DNA from: Acidobacteriota bacterium
GTDB taxonomy: Bacteria > Acidobacteriota > Vicinamibacteria > Vicinamibacterales > 2-12-FULL-66-21
Direction of reading: 5' to 3'
Assembly (NCBI GenBank): GCA_013817065.1
Contig: JACDDJ010000291.1
Span: forward strand, 1-6,249
DNA: 6,249 bases
Shown here: positions 1-6,249 of the stretch, in pieces
How positions within the stretch are numbered: the stretch's first letter is position 1
Layout of the letters: the number at the start of each line of letters is the position of its first letter
Notes under the pieces: generated by a model
The model's database searches: none
What the model saw: the letters and a program-made list of their open reading frames with translations, nothing else
What the model was told of the DNA's origin: nothing
Program-made: the position numbers and the translations under genes

Positions 1-669
1 CAGGTCCGGGCGCCGTTCGAGCGTGCGCACCAGCGCCTCACGACGCCGCCACCGCTCGATCTCCTTGTGGTTACCCGAGAGCAACGTCGGCGGAACGACG
101 TGCCCTTCGAAGTCTGCCGGCCGCGTATATTGCGGAAAGTCCAGCAAGCCTTTCGAAAACGTGTCGCGTGCCACTGACTGCTCGTCGCCCACCACACCCG
201 GCACCAGCCGGGCCACCGCATCGACGATCACGAGTGCGGGCAACTCCCCGCCCGAAACCACGTAGTCGCCGATTGAAATTTCTTCCGTCGCGAGGCGTGT
301 CCGCACCCTGTCGTCCACGCCCTCGTACCGTCCGCAGAGGATCGCGACGTGGCCGAGCCCCCGCAGCCGCTCTGCCATCTTCTGCGTGAGCCGCTCGCCG
401 TCCGGCGATGTCAGCACCACCGCGCCAGGCCGGCCCCGCTTCGCGATGATCGCCTCGACTGCCCGGAACAGCGGCTCCGGTTTCATCACCATCCCGGGTC
501 CGCCGCCGAACGGCATGTCGTCGACGACCCGGTGCCTGTCGGTCGTGAAGGTTCGCAGGTCGTGGACCTTCACGTCGAGCAGGCCGTTCGCAATCCCGCG
601 GCTGACGACACCCTCAGCCAGCGGCCCGGCCACCATCTTCGGGAAGATCGTGACGATGTCGAACTTCAC
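1..669 (-). CDS. trmD: tRNA (guanine-N1-)-methyltransferase TrmD, 3' end cut by window edge
   Basis: TrmD methylates N1 of G37 next to the anticodon of several tRNAs, using S-adenosylmethionine, and so prevents +1 frameshifting. The frame opens with a GTG at 667-669 and gives MKFDIVTIFP at the N terminus, then MPFGGGPGMVMKPEP at about residues 52-66, CGRYEGVDDR at about 112-121 and GDYVVSGGELPA at about 134-145. The last two lie in the SAM-binding trefoil knot of the SPOUT fold. They are followed by a GLLDFPQYTRP segment and GNHKEIERWRR, typical of the family. 223 codons are visible; the family is usually about 230-255 aa, so only a short C-terminal piece is missing off the left edge. The GTG overlaps the rimM stop in a GTGA quartet and has no strong Shine-Dalgarno sequence, so translation is probably coupled to rimM. 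The neighbour to the left is likely rplS by conserved order, which is inference. Confidence 0.95.
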   Translation of the reverse strand, partial: MKFDIVTIFPKMVAGPLAEGVVSRGIANGLLDVKVHDLRTFTTDRHRVVDDMPFGGGPGMVMKPEPLFRAVEAIIAKRGRPGAVVLTSPDGERLTQKMAERLRGLGHVAILCGRYEGVDDRVRTRLATEEISIGDYVVSGGELPALVIVDAVARLVPGVVGDEQSVARDTFSKGLLDFPQYTRPADFEGHVVPPTLLSGNHKEIERWRRREALVRTLERRPDL

Positions 670-1187
670 TTCGCGTTCAACTCGATCAACCCGTCCGGCG
701 CCCTGATGCGAATCCGCCGCTCCGCGGGCGCAACCTCGACGCAGATTTCGTCCACCAGCGGAATCAGCACCTCGCCGTGGGGCGCGTTGATCACCAGCCG
801 GCTCATCTCCATCGAGCCTTCGACCGACGCGACCTCGCCGATGAGGCGCCCGTCGGTATCCTGCACCTGGCATCCGACCAGTTCGTGCCGGTAATAGGTC
901 TTGTCCGGCAACGGTGCCAGCGTTGCCGCCGGAACCTTCAACTCTGCTTCCGCCAGCCGGTCCGCATCATCCATGGTCTCGATTCCCTCGAGACCGAGGA
1001 CCGGTCGCCCCTGGTGAAACCGGGCGCTCGTGATCCGGCGCGGTGTCGCGGCCGGTCCAACCAGCACCGTGACCCCGACCGCGAATCGATCATCGGGGAA
1101 GTCGGTGTCCGGATTGACGATGACCTGCCCCTTGTTGCCATGGGCGCGGGCCACTCGTCCGACCAGGATCAGATCGTCAGTCGTCAT
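666..1187 (-). CDS. rimM: 16S rRNA-processing / 30S maturation factor RimM
   Basis: RimM helps assemble the 30S head around ribosomal protein S19 and is needed for efficient 16S rRNA maturation. The 173-aa length is normal for the family. The N-terminal RimM barrel begins with LVGRVARAHGNKGQV (about residues 8-22). The C-terminal PRC-barrel-like domain carries YYRHELVGCQV (98-108) and the GEVLIPLVDEICVEVAP stretch (138-154), ending in RIRAPDGLIEL. The ATG at 1185-1187 lies inside the end of khpA, an 11-nt overlap. The TGA stop overlaps the GTG of trmD. Only a weak AGG-type ribosome site precedes the start, which fits translational coupling. RimM next to TrmD and S16 is one of the most conserved bacterial gene clusters, and this supports the call. 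Confidence 0.95.
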   Translation of the reverse strand: MTTDDLILVGRVARAHGNKGQVIVNPDTDFPDDRFAVGVTVLVGPAATPRRITSARFHQGRPVLGLEGIETMDDADRLAEAELKVPAATLAPLPDKTYYRHELVGCQVQDTDGRLIGEVASVEGSMEMSRLVINAPHGEVLIPLVDEICVEVAPAERRIRIRAPDGLIELNAK

Positions 1188-1422
1188 CCCTGAAATCGAC
1201 GGTCGCTTTCGTGCCGTCCAGTTCCGCCGCGAGCGTCACCAGGGTTCGCACCGCGTTAGCGGTCCGTCCCTGCCGGCCGATGACGCGGCCGAGATCTCCT
1301 GGCGCCATCGCGAGCTCCACGAAGGTCTGGCCCCGGGCTTCCCGCTCGGTCACCCGGACGGCGTCGGGCTTGTCGGCCAGCGCCTTCGCGACGACCTCGA
1401 CGACATCGCGGGCGCGGCTCAC
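1177..1422 (-). CDS. khpA: KH-domain RNA-binding protein KhpA (YlqC type)
   Basis: This is a small single-KH-domain RNA-binding protein of 81 aa. The KH signature is visible as GDLGRVIGRQGRTANAVR (residues 42-59), with the GXXG loop GRQG at 49-52 preceding a basic helix. In several Gram-positive bacteria KhpA pairs with KhpB/EloR and affects cell elongation and RNA metabolism; the role in this organism is not shown by the sequence. The start is a GTG at 1420-1422 that overlaps the rpsP stop in a GTGA quartet. Its 3' end overlaps rimM by 11 nt. Position between rpsP and rimM is the usual place for this gene. The C terminus is very acidic (FRDDD). No strong ribosome-binding site is seen, so coupling to rpsP is likely. 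Confidence 0.92.
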   Translation of the reverse strand: MSRARDVVEVVAKALADKPDAVRVTEREARGQTFVELAMAPGDLGRVIGRQGRTANAVRTLVTLAAELDGTKATVDFRDDD

Positions 1423-1694
1423 GATGCGGGCTGTGCCGCGGCGGCTTCGACTGCCGGCGCTTCCGGCATCCGCGCCACCAGCGTGCGGAGGGTGTCGGAC
1501 TGCACCGCACCCTTGCTCACCCAGTGGGTCAGCCGCTCCCGATCCAGTTTCAACGTCTCTGGCGTCGTGCGCGGATTGTAGAACCCGAGCACCTCGACGA
1601 AGCTGCTGTCGCGGCCGTTCTGCGAGTCGGTAACGACGACGCGGAAGAACGGGCGCTTCTTGGATCCGGTCCTTCTCAAACGAATTGCTAACAT
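1419..1694 (-). CDS. rpsP: 30S ribosomal protein S16
   Basis: S16 is a primary structural protein of the 30S subunit that binds 16S rRNA. The 91-aa product has the family's N-terminal strand and basic segment IRLRRTGSKKRPFFRVVV (residues 4-21), then GRDSSFVEVLGFYNP (27-41) and the AVQSDTLRTLV motif (63-73). The core domain ends at about residue 76. The rest is a low-complexity alanine-rich tail (EAPAVEAAAAQPAS), a variable extension common in GC-rich genomes. The ATG at 1692-1694 is supported by a good Shine-Dalgarno sequence. It is the first gene of a tightly overlapping unit rpsP-khpA-rimM-trmD and follows ffh after 108 bp of non-coding sequence. Confidence 0.97.
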   Translation of the reverse strand: MLAIRLRRTGSKKRPFFRVVVTDSQNGRDSSFVEVLGFYNPRTTPETLKLDRERLTHWVSKGAVQSDTLRTLVARMPEAPAVEAAAAQPAS

Positions 1695-1700
1695 TCTAAT

Positions 1701-1706
1701 TCCTCT
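1701..1706 (-). promoter_or_regulatory. Shine-Dalgarno sequence of rpsP
   Basis: On the minus strand AGAGGA lies 6 nt before the rpsP ATG, inside a short AT-rich patch. It is the only clear ribosome-binding site in the ffh-to-trmD block, which fits S16 being made at a high level and the three downstream genes being translated by coupling. Confidence 0.75.
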
Positions 1707-1715
1707 TTATTTATC

Positions 1716-1738
1716 GGCGGGGTCCCCTGCACCCCGCC
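1716..1738 (-). promoter_or_regulatory. Stable hairpin in the rpsP leader
   Basis: An 8-bp perfect GC-rich stem (GGCGGGGT with ACCCCGCC) closes a 7-nt loop. It sits about 10 nt upstream of the rpsP Shine-Dalgarno sequence and is followed on the minus strand by ATAAATAAAG rather than a run of T, so it is not a standard intrinsic terminator. It could protect a processed 5' end or modulate the ffh-to-rpsP transition. The structure is seen; the role is inference. Confidence 0.5.
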
Positions 1739-1766
1739 TGGCGGCCTGCACTCGCTGCCGCTCCGT

Positions 1767-1784
1767 TCCGGCCGCTCCGGCCGC
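1767..1784. repeat. Tandem 9-bp repeat in the ffh-rpsP spacer
   Basis: Two perfect head-to-tail copies of a 9-mer (TCCGGCCGC on the plus strand) lie in the spacer between ffh and rpsP. The unit is partly self-complementary (CGGCC/GGCCG) and flanked by further GCxGC-rich sequence. The whole spacer, 1695-1802, holds no gene that I can support. Confidence 0.55.
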
Positions 1785-1802
1785 TGGCGCTCCCGGTCAC
1801 TG

Positions 1803-3161
<1,359 letters not shown>

Positions 3162-3213
3162 GGGTTCGATTCCGGGTGCCCTGCAGCCGTAAGAGCTTCA
3201 GGTGCAAACGGTT

Positions 3214-3243
3214 ATGGTAGACGACTGAGGGCCGGGCTGTCAA
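3214..3243 (-). promoter_or_regulatory. Candidate sigma70-type promoter of ffh
   Basis: On the minus strand a consensus -35 box TTGACA (3238-3243) is followed after 18 bp by TACCAT (3214-3219), a 4-of-6 match to TATAAT. The start point would fall around 3206, giving a leader of about 45 nt before ffh. The -35 box lies 25 bp from the left end of the insertion sequence, so it is flanking host DNA. The region 3162-3268 contains no gene. The -10 match is modest, so this remains a prediction. Confidence 0.45.
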
Positions 3244-3268
3244 AGGTCCGTATCAAGCCGTGCTAACT

Positions 3269-3309
3269 GTTACCGAGTGATCCATCATCGCGCCCAAAAT
3301 CGGGTTACC
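3269..3309 (+). repeat. Left terminal inverted repeat of the insertion sequence
   Basis: This 41-bp end matches the reverse complement of 4622-4662 at 34 of 41 positions. The identity is in three blocks: an outer 9 bp (GTTACCGAG), a central 11 bp (ATCATCGCGCC) and an inner 12 bp (AATCGGGTTACC). They are separated by 6-bp and 3-bp variable spacers. The hexamer GTTACC occurs in both the outer and inner blocks, which suggests two transposase-binding sites per end. Confidence 0.92.
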
Positions 3310-3313
3310 CATG

Positions 3314-3319
3314 AAAGGA
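3314..3319 (+). promoter_or_regulatory. Shine-Dalgarno sequence of the transposase gene
   Basis: AAAGGA lies 7 nt before the ATG at 3327, just inside the left terminal repeat. It supports that start over other candidates. I see no convincing -35/-10 pair for the transposase itself within the left end. Confidence 0.65.
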
Positions 3320-3326
3320 CGGATTC

Positions 3327-4646
3327 ATGGGAGCCTCCCGAGTGGGACCACAAGCGACGCGCGAGTATTTGGACCGGATGCGGGATCGGTATCAACGAGC
3401 GAGGCGGGACGCAAAAGGCGGACTCCTGACGGAGGTGTGCGAAGTGACGGGGTATCACCGCAAGGCCGTGATCCGGCTGTTGCGGCGGGCCGCGCCCGTG
3501 GGCACGAGGCGTCGACGCGGCCGGCGGGTCGAATACGGGCCCGAGGTGGTGGCGGCCTTGCGCGCGATCTGGACGGCGGCGGGCTATCCGTGGTCGGTGC
3601 GGCTCAAGGCGCTGCTGCCGGCGTGGGTGCCGTGGGGGCGGCGCCGCCTCCGGCTGTCCCCCGCGACCGAGCGCGCCCTGCTCCAGATCAGTGCGCGGCA
3701 GATCGATCGCCGGCTGCAGGCCGACAAGCGGGCGTTGCGGACGCGGATGTACGGGCGGACGAAGCCGGGCACCCTGCTCAAGCACCACATCCCGGTGAAG
3801 ACCGAGCGCTGGGACGTCGAGGTCCCCGGCTTCACGGAAATTGATCTGGTGTCGCACTCGGGCAACAGCGCGGACGGCGAATTTGCCCACTCGCTGAATG
3901 TCACCGACATTCACACGACGTGGGTGGAAACGCAGGCGGTGATGGGCAAAGGCCAGGAGCGGGTGCAGCAGGCGCTCGAGGGACTCGCCGAAGCCTTCCC
4001 GTTCGCGTTGCAGGGCATCGATTCGGACAATGGGTCGGAGTTTATCAACGCCCATTTGTATCGGTACTGTCAGGCCCGCGGGATTCAGTTCACGCGGGGC
4101 CGGCCCTATAAGAAGGACGACAACGCGCACATCGAGCAGAAGAACTGGACCCACGTCCGCAAGCTCGTGGGCTACGACCGCTACGACTCGCCGGCCGCGC
4201 TCGCCGCGCTCAACGCGCTCTCTGCCGATCTGCGGTTGCTGCAGAATCTGTGGCTGCCCTCGGTGAAGCTCGTCACGAAAACGCGGGTCGGCAGCCGGGT
4301 CCGCCGCGTTTATGGGCCGCCGCGGACGCCGCTCGATCGCGTCCGCGCCTGCCCGACCGCGGACGCGTCTAAGGTGGCGGCGCTCGTGCGCCTCCACGCC
4401 ACCCTTGATCCCTTTGCGCTGGCGGCGCGCATCGAGCAGCAGCAGGCCCAGCTCTGGGCGCTGGCGAATCATCGCCGCGGCGGCCGGCCTATGGACGCTG
4501 TCGGCTCTGTGGAAAACGCCCAGGGCGCGTTTCCCACGAGATCCTTGGAAAACCCACAGAGCGGGTTTCCCACAGGCCCTCGCGCTTCTCGATCTGAGAC
4601 CAAGAACACAAAGAAGACTCTGGTAACCCGATTAACGGCGCGATGA
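3327..4646 (+). CDS. DDE transposase with integrase (rve-like) catalytic core
   Basis: This 439-aa protein should cut and join the ends of the surrounding insertion sequence. The N terminus (about residues 10-55) is basic and looks like a helix-turn-helix, with LLTEVCEVTGYHRKAVIRLL. The catalytic core shows FTEIDLVSHSG with D173, GIDSDNGSEFIN with D234, and KKDDNAHIEQKNW with E270. The last two acids are separated by 35 residues, the DD(35)E spacing of retroviral-type integrases and many IS transposases. A C-terminal region (about 310-385) is basic and helical. The last 50 residues are not domain-like: they include a 12-residue imperfect repeat (VENAQGAFPTRS then LENPQSGFPTGP, residues 395-418) that is the translation of two DNA palindromes. 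The TGA stop lies inside the right terminal repeat. The family is probably ISNCY-type, at moderate certainty. Confidence 0.93.
   Translation: MGASRVGPQATREYLDRMRDRYQRARRDAKGGLLTEVCEVTGYHRKAVIRLLRRAAPVGTRRRRGRRVEYGPEVVAALRAIWTAAGYPWSVRLKALLPAWVPWGRRRLRLSPATERALLQISARQIDRRLQADKRALRTRMYGRTKPGTLLKHHIPVKTERWDVEVPGFTEIDLVSHSGNSADGEFAHSLNVTDIHTTWVETQAVMGKGQERVQQALEGLAEAFPFALQGIDSDNGSEFINAHLYRYCQARGIQFTRGRPYKKDDNAHIEQKNWTHVRKLVGYDRYDSPAALAALNALSADLRLLQNLWLPSVKLVTKTRVGSRVRRVYGPPRTPLDRVRACPTADASKVAALVRLHATLDPFALAARIEQQQAQLWALANHRRGGRPMDAVGSVENAQGAFPTRSLENPQSGFPTGPRASRSETKNTKKTLVTRLTAR
4509..4537 (+). repeat. Palindrome copy A near the 3' end of the transposase gene
   Basis: An 11-bp stem with one A/C mismatch (GTGGAAAACGC with GCGTTTCCCAC) encloses a 7-nt loop. 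It is coding, in frame, and matches copy B at 24 of 28 positions over 4510-4537. In RNA it would form a hairpin before the end of the transposase message. Its function is unknown to me. Confidence 0.8.
4546..4573 (+). repeat. Palindrome copy B near the 3' end of the transposase gene
   Basis: A 10-bp stem with one mismatch (TGGAAAACCC with GGGTTTCCCA) encloses a 7-nt loop. It starts 36 bp after copy A, a distance of exactly 12 codons. The sequence differences from copy A within the inner stem keep the pairing (AAACGC/GCGTTT in A, AAACCC/GGGTTT in B), which points to selection on structure rather than on the peptide. Confidence 0.8.
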
Positions 4647-4662
4647 TTCAGCGCTCGGTAAC
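4622..4662 (-). repeat. Right terminal inverted repeat of the insertion sequence
   Basis: This is the partner of the left end, with the same three conserved blocks in inverted order. It includes the last eight codons of the transposase (LVTRLTAR) and its stop, so the inner block is constrained both as protein code and as a binding site. It is followed by 56 bp of non-coding host sequence (4663-4718) up to the ribBA stop; I see no clear terminator there. Confidence 0.92.
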
Positions 4663-4718
4663 CGGTTTCAATGGCTTGACAGGAGGTCGACAGACAAATG
4701 AGGGCGCAACGGCCGGGT

Positions 4719-5951
4719 CTAAACCCCGGAGAGTTTATGGCCGAGCTTCTCTTTCTTGGTCGTCAAATAGCGCCGCGTGTGCTCCGATGCCGGGATTTCA
4801 AGAGGAACCCACTCGCTTACCGACAACCCGTAGCCCTCGAGACCGACGAGCTTCCTGGGGTTGTTGGACAGGAGGCGCATGGTGTTCACTCCAAGATCCC
4901 GGAGAATCTGCGCTCCGATTCCGTAGTCGCGCTGGTCGGCCTTGAACCCCAGCCGCTCGTTCGCCTCGACCGTGTCATAACCCTGGTCTTGTAACTCGTA
5001 GGCGCGGATCTTGTTCGCCAGGCCGATGCCCCGCCCCTCCTGGTTCAGATAGAGCAGGACGCCTCTGCCGGTGTCGGCGATCTTGTCCATCGCGGCATCG
5101 AACTGGGGTCCGCAGTCGCAGCGAGAGGAGTGGAACACGTCGCCGGTGAGGCAGCGAGAGTGAACGCGGACCATGACGTCGGTTCCCTGCCCAATGTCGC
5201 CCTTCACGAGTGCGACGTGCGTTTCGCCATCGATGACACTCTCGTAAGCAATCACGCGGAAGTCACCGTGCTGGGTCGGCAGCGCCGCCGACGCTACCCG
5301 GCGGACCAGGCCCTCGTTCCGCATCCGGTATTGAATCAGGTCGGCGACCGTGATCATGAGCAACTTGTGCTTCCTGGCAAAGCGGGTCAGGTCCGGCACC
5401 CGCGACATCGTGCCATCCGAGTTCATGATTTCGCAGATCACACCCGCCGGGTAGAGTCCGGCGATCCGCGCCAGGTCCACCGCGGCTTCCGTCTGCCCGG
5501 CCCGAACGAGGACGCCGCCGGTCCGTGCGCGCAAGGGGAACATATGCCCAGGGCGCGCCAGATCAGCAGGACGTGTTTTTGAATCGATTGCCGCCAGCAC
5601 CGTGGCGGCGCGATCGGCGGCGGAGATGCCGGTGGAAGTGACGCCCTTGGCCTCGATCGAGACACAGAACGCCGTATCGAAGGTCGTCGTGTTCTTCTCG
5701 ACCATGAGCGGCAGATCGAGTTCGTCGAGACGCTCCTCGGTTATCGGCATGCAGATCAGGCCGCGGCCGTGCGTCGCCATGAAGTTGATGACTTCAGGTG
5801 TGACCTTCTCTGCCGCGATAGTCAGGTCCCCCTCGTTCTCCCGGTCCTCGTCGTCGACGACGATGATCATCTTGCCGTCGCGGATTGCCTCGATCGCTTG
5901 ATCGATCGTTGCAAAAGGAGACCGGGCCGCTTTACTGCTCTTGGGCTTCAT
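4719..5951 (-). CDS. ribBA: Bifunctional DHBP synthase / GTP cyclohydrolase II RibBA
   Basis: The protein catalyses two committing steps of riboflavin synthesis: ribulose 5-phosphate to 3,4-dihydroxy-2-butanone 4-phosphate plus formate, and GTP to diaminohydroxy ribosylaminopyrimidine phosphate, formate and pyrophosphate. At 410 aa it has the full fused length. The N-terminal RibB half (about 10-205) shows DDEDRENEGD (33-42), HGRGLICMP (61-69), TSTGISAADRA (105-115), RPGHMFPL (133-140) and CEIMNSDGTMSR (173-184). The C-terminal RibA half (about 207-405) has the zinc cysteines C267, C278 and C280 (RCLTGDVFHSSRCDCG), NQEGRGIGL (303-311), DQRDYGIGAQIL (339-350) and SNNPRK (362-367). All key residues of both activities appear intact. 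The start lies 29 bp after the ribE stop; the ribosome site is weak. It is the last rib gene visible before the insertion sequence. Confidence 0.97.
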   Translation of the reverse strand: MKPKSSKAARSPFATIDQAIEAIRDGKMIIVVDDEDRENEGDLTIAAEKVTPEVINFMATHGRGLICMPITEERLDELDLPLMVEKNTTTFDTAFCVSIEAKGVTSTGISAADRAATVLAAIDSKTRPADLARPGHMFPLRARTGGVLVRAGQTEAAVDLARIAGLYPAGVICEIMNSDGTMSRVPDLTRFARKHKLLMITVADLIQYRMRNEGLVRRVASAALPTQHGDFRVIAYESVIDGETHVALVKGDIGQGTDVMVRVHSRCLTGDVFHSSRCDCGPQFDAAMDKIADTGRGVLLYLNQEGRGIGLANKIRAYELQDQGYDTVEANERLGFKADQRDYGIGAQILRDLGVNTMRLLSNNPRKLVGLEGYGLSVSEWVPLEIPASEHTRRYLTTKKEKLGHKLSGV

Positions 5952-5980
5952 CGTCCGTGCCTGTTTCGCGTGTCCATGAG

Positions 5981-6249
5981 TCAGCGCCGCGCTTCGAGTG
6001 CGCGCGCGACGTACTTTCCGAGAATGTCAAATTCGAGATTCACCGGGTCGCTGTTCTTCAACTGTGACAGGTTCGTATGAGTCCAGGTAAATGGAATCAC
6101 CTGGATATCGAACCGGTCGTTTTCGACGCTCGCCACGGTCAAGCTGATACCGTCCACTGCGATCGATCCCTTGCCGACGATGAGGGAACCGAACGTCGCT
6201 GGGAACGCCACGGTCAGCCTGTAGGACTCCCCCTCCGGCGTGATTGCGG
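5981..6249 (-). CDS. ribE: Riboflavin synthase (alpha subunit), 5' end cut by window edge
   Basis: Riboflavin synthase joins two molecules of 6,7-dimethyl-8-ribityllumazine to give riboflavin and the diaminopyrimidine. About 89 C-terminal codons are visible, and the frame is open to the right edge with no start in the window. The visible part is the second lumazine-binding barrel: ITPEGESYRLTVAFP, then GSIAVDGISLTVASVEND, IPFTWTHTNLSQL, DPVNLEFDILGKYVARAL. The GSIAVDGISLTV motif and the closing KYV segment are diagnostic for the family, which is about 200 aa in full, so over half the gene is missing. It lies directly upstream of ribBA in the same direction, as in many ribD-ribE-ribBA operons. 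In Bacillus naming this enzyme is RibE; in E. coli it is RibC. Confidence 0.93.
   Translation of the reverse strand, partial: AITPEGESYRLTVAFPATFGSLIVGKGSIAVDGISLTVASVENDRFDIQVIPFTWTHTNLSQLKNSDPVNLEFDILGKYVARALEARR

Larger units (their letters stand above)
3269..4662 (+). mobile_element. Complete insertion sequence, 1394 bp, single DDE transposase
   Basis: The element is defined by 41-bp imperfect terminal inverted repeats and contains one intact transposase gene with no passenger genes. It sits between the end of ribBA and the promoter region of ffh, in reverse orientation to all host genes. The bases next to the two ends (left ...GCTAACT, right CGGTTTC...) do not match, so there is no evident target-site duplication. 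The transposase resembles those grouped among unclassified (ISNCY-type) elements with an N-terminal helix-turn-helix and an rve-like core; this family assignment is from memory and would need an ISfinder comparison. Both the reading frame and the ends look intact, so the element may still be mobile. Confidence 0.9.

Noticed and set aside
1716..1738. The hairpin upstream of rpsP as an intrinsic terminator of ffh
   Set aside because: No U-tract follows the stem on either strand; the minus-strand sequence after it is ATAAATAAAG leading directly into the rpsP ribosome site.
3162..3185. GGGTTCGATTCCGGGTGCC next to the ffh start, resembling a tRNA T-arm
   Set aside because: The flanking bases do not form a 5-bp T-stem, no acceptor stem or CCA end follows correctly, and the upstream sequence is ffh coding DNA, so no tRNA or tRNA remnant is supported.
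3285..4472. A 395-codon open frame on the minus strand inside the insertion sequence
   Set aside because: It is the complement of the transposase gene, begins within the transposase and ends in the left terminal repeat. It shows no domain-like features.
4676..4994. TTGACA followed by AGGAGG and an ATG at 4698 opening a 98-codon plus-strand frame just outside the right end of the element
   Set aside because: There is no -10 box at a suitable distance, the spacing from AGGAGG to the ATG is long (11 nt), and the frame is antisense to the conserved 3' end of ribBA. Probably chance, though it could be checked by strand-specific RNA-seq.

Overview
The window is a high-GC bacterial chromosome segment holding two core gene blocks, both read on the minus strand, with one insertion sequence lying between them on the plus strand. 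The codon bias, the long shadow frames and the gene set suggest a free-living GC-rich bacterium. An Acidobacteriota-like lineage would fit the combination of a bifunctional ribBA, the ffh-rpsP-khpA-rimM-trmD order and this type of transposase. That placement is inference; there is no rRNA or other taxonomic marker here.

Region by region, in window order. Positions 1-3161 carry, in transcription order from right to left, ffh (SRP GTPase), rpsP (ribosomal protein S16), khpA (KH-domain RNA-binding protein), rimM (16S rRNA maturation factor) and trmD (tRNA m1G37 methyltransferase, running off the left edge). The four genes rpsP-khpA-rimM-trmD are packed with overlapping stop and start codons (4, 11 and 4 nt), so they look like one translationally coupled unit. 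ffh is separated from rpsP by 108 bp of GC-rich, hairpin-forming sequence. Upstream of ffh (3162-3268) there is a plausible sigma70-type promoter.

Positions 3269-4662 are a 1394-bp insertion sequence bounded by 41-bp imperfect terminal inverted repeats that match at 34 of 41 positions. It encodes a single 439-aa DDE transposase with a clear D..D(35)E arrangement. Near the 3' end of the transposase gene are two tandem copies of a 28-bp imperfect palindrome with a 36-bp period. I see no target-site duplication.

Positions 4719-6249 carry the end of a riboflavin biosynthesis operon: the 3' part of ribE (riboflavin synthase, running off the right edge) followed by ribBA (fused DHBP synthase and GTP cyclohydrolase II). 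ribBA supplies both precursor branches (the pyrimidine from GTP and the four-carbon unit from ribulose 5-phosphate), and riboflavin synthase performs the last step. The other block makes parts of the translation and protein-targeting machinery.

The genes are ordinary housekeeping genes with intact family motifs. I do not see a new biological system. The parts most worth a second look are the architecture of the insertion sequence ends and palindromes, and the effect of the insertion at the junction between the two operons.
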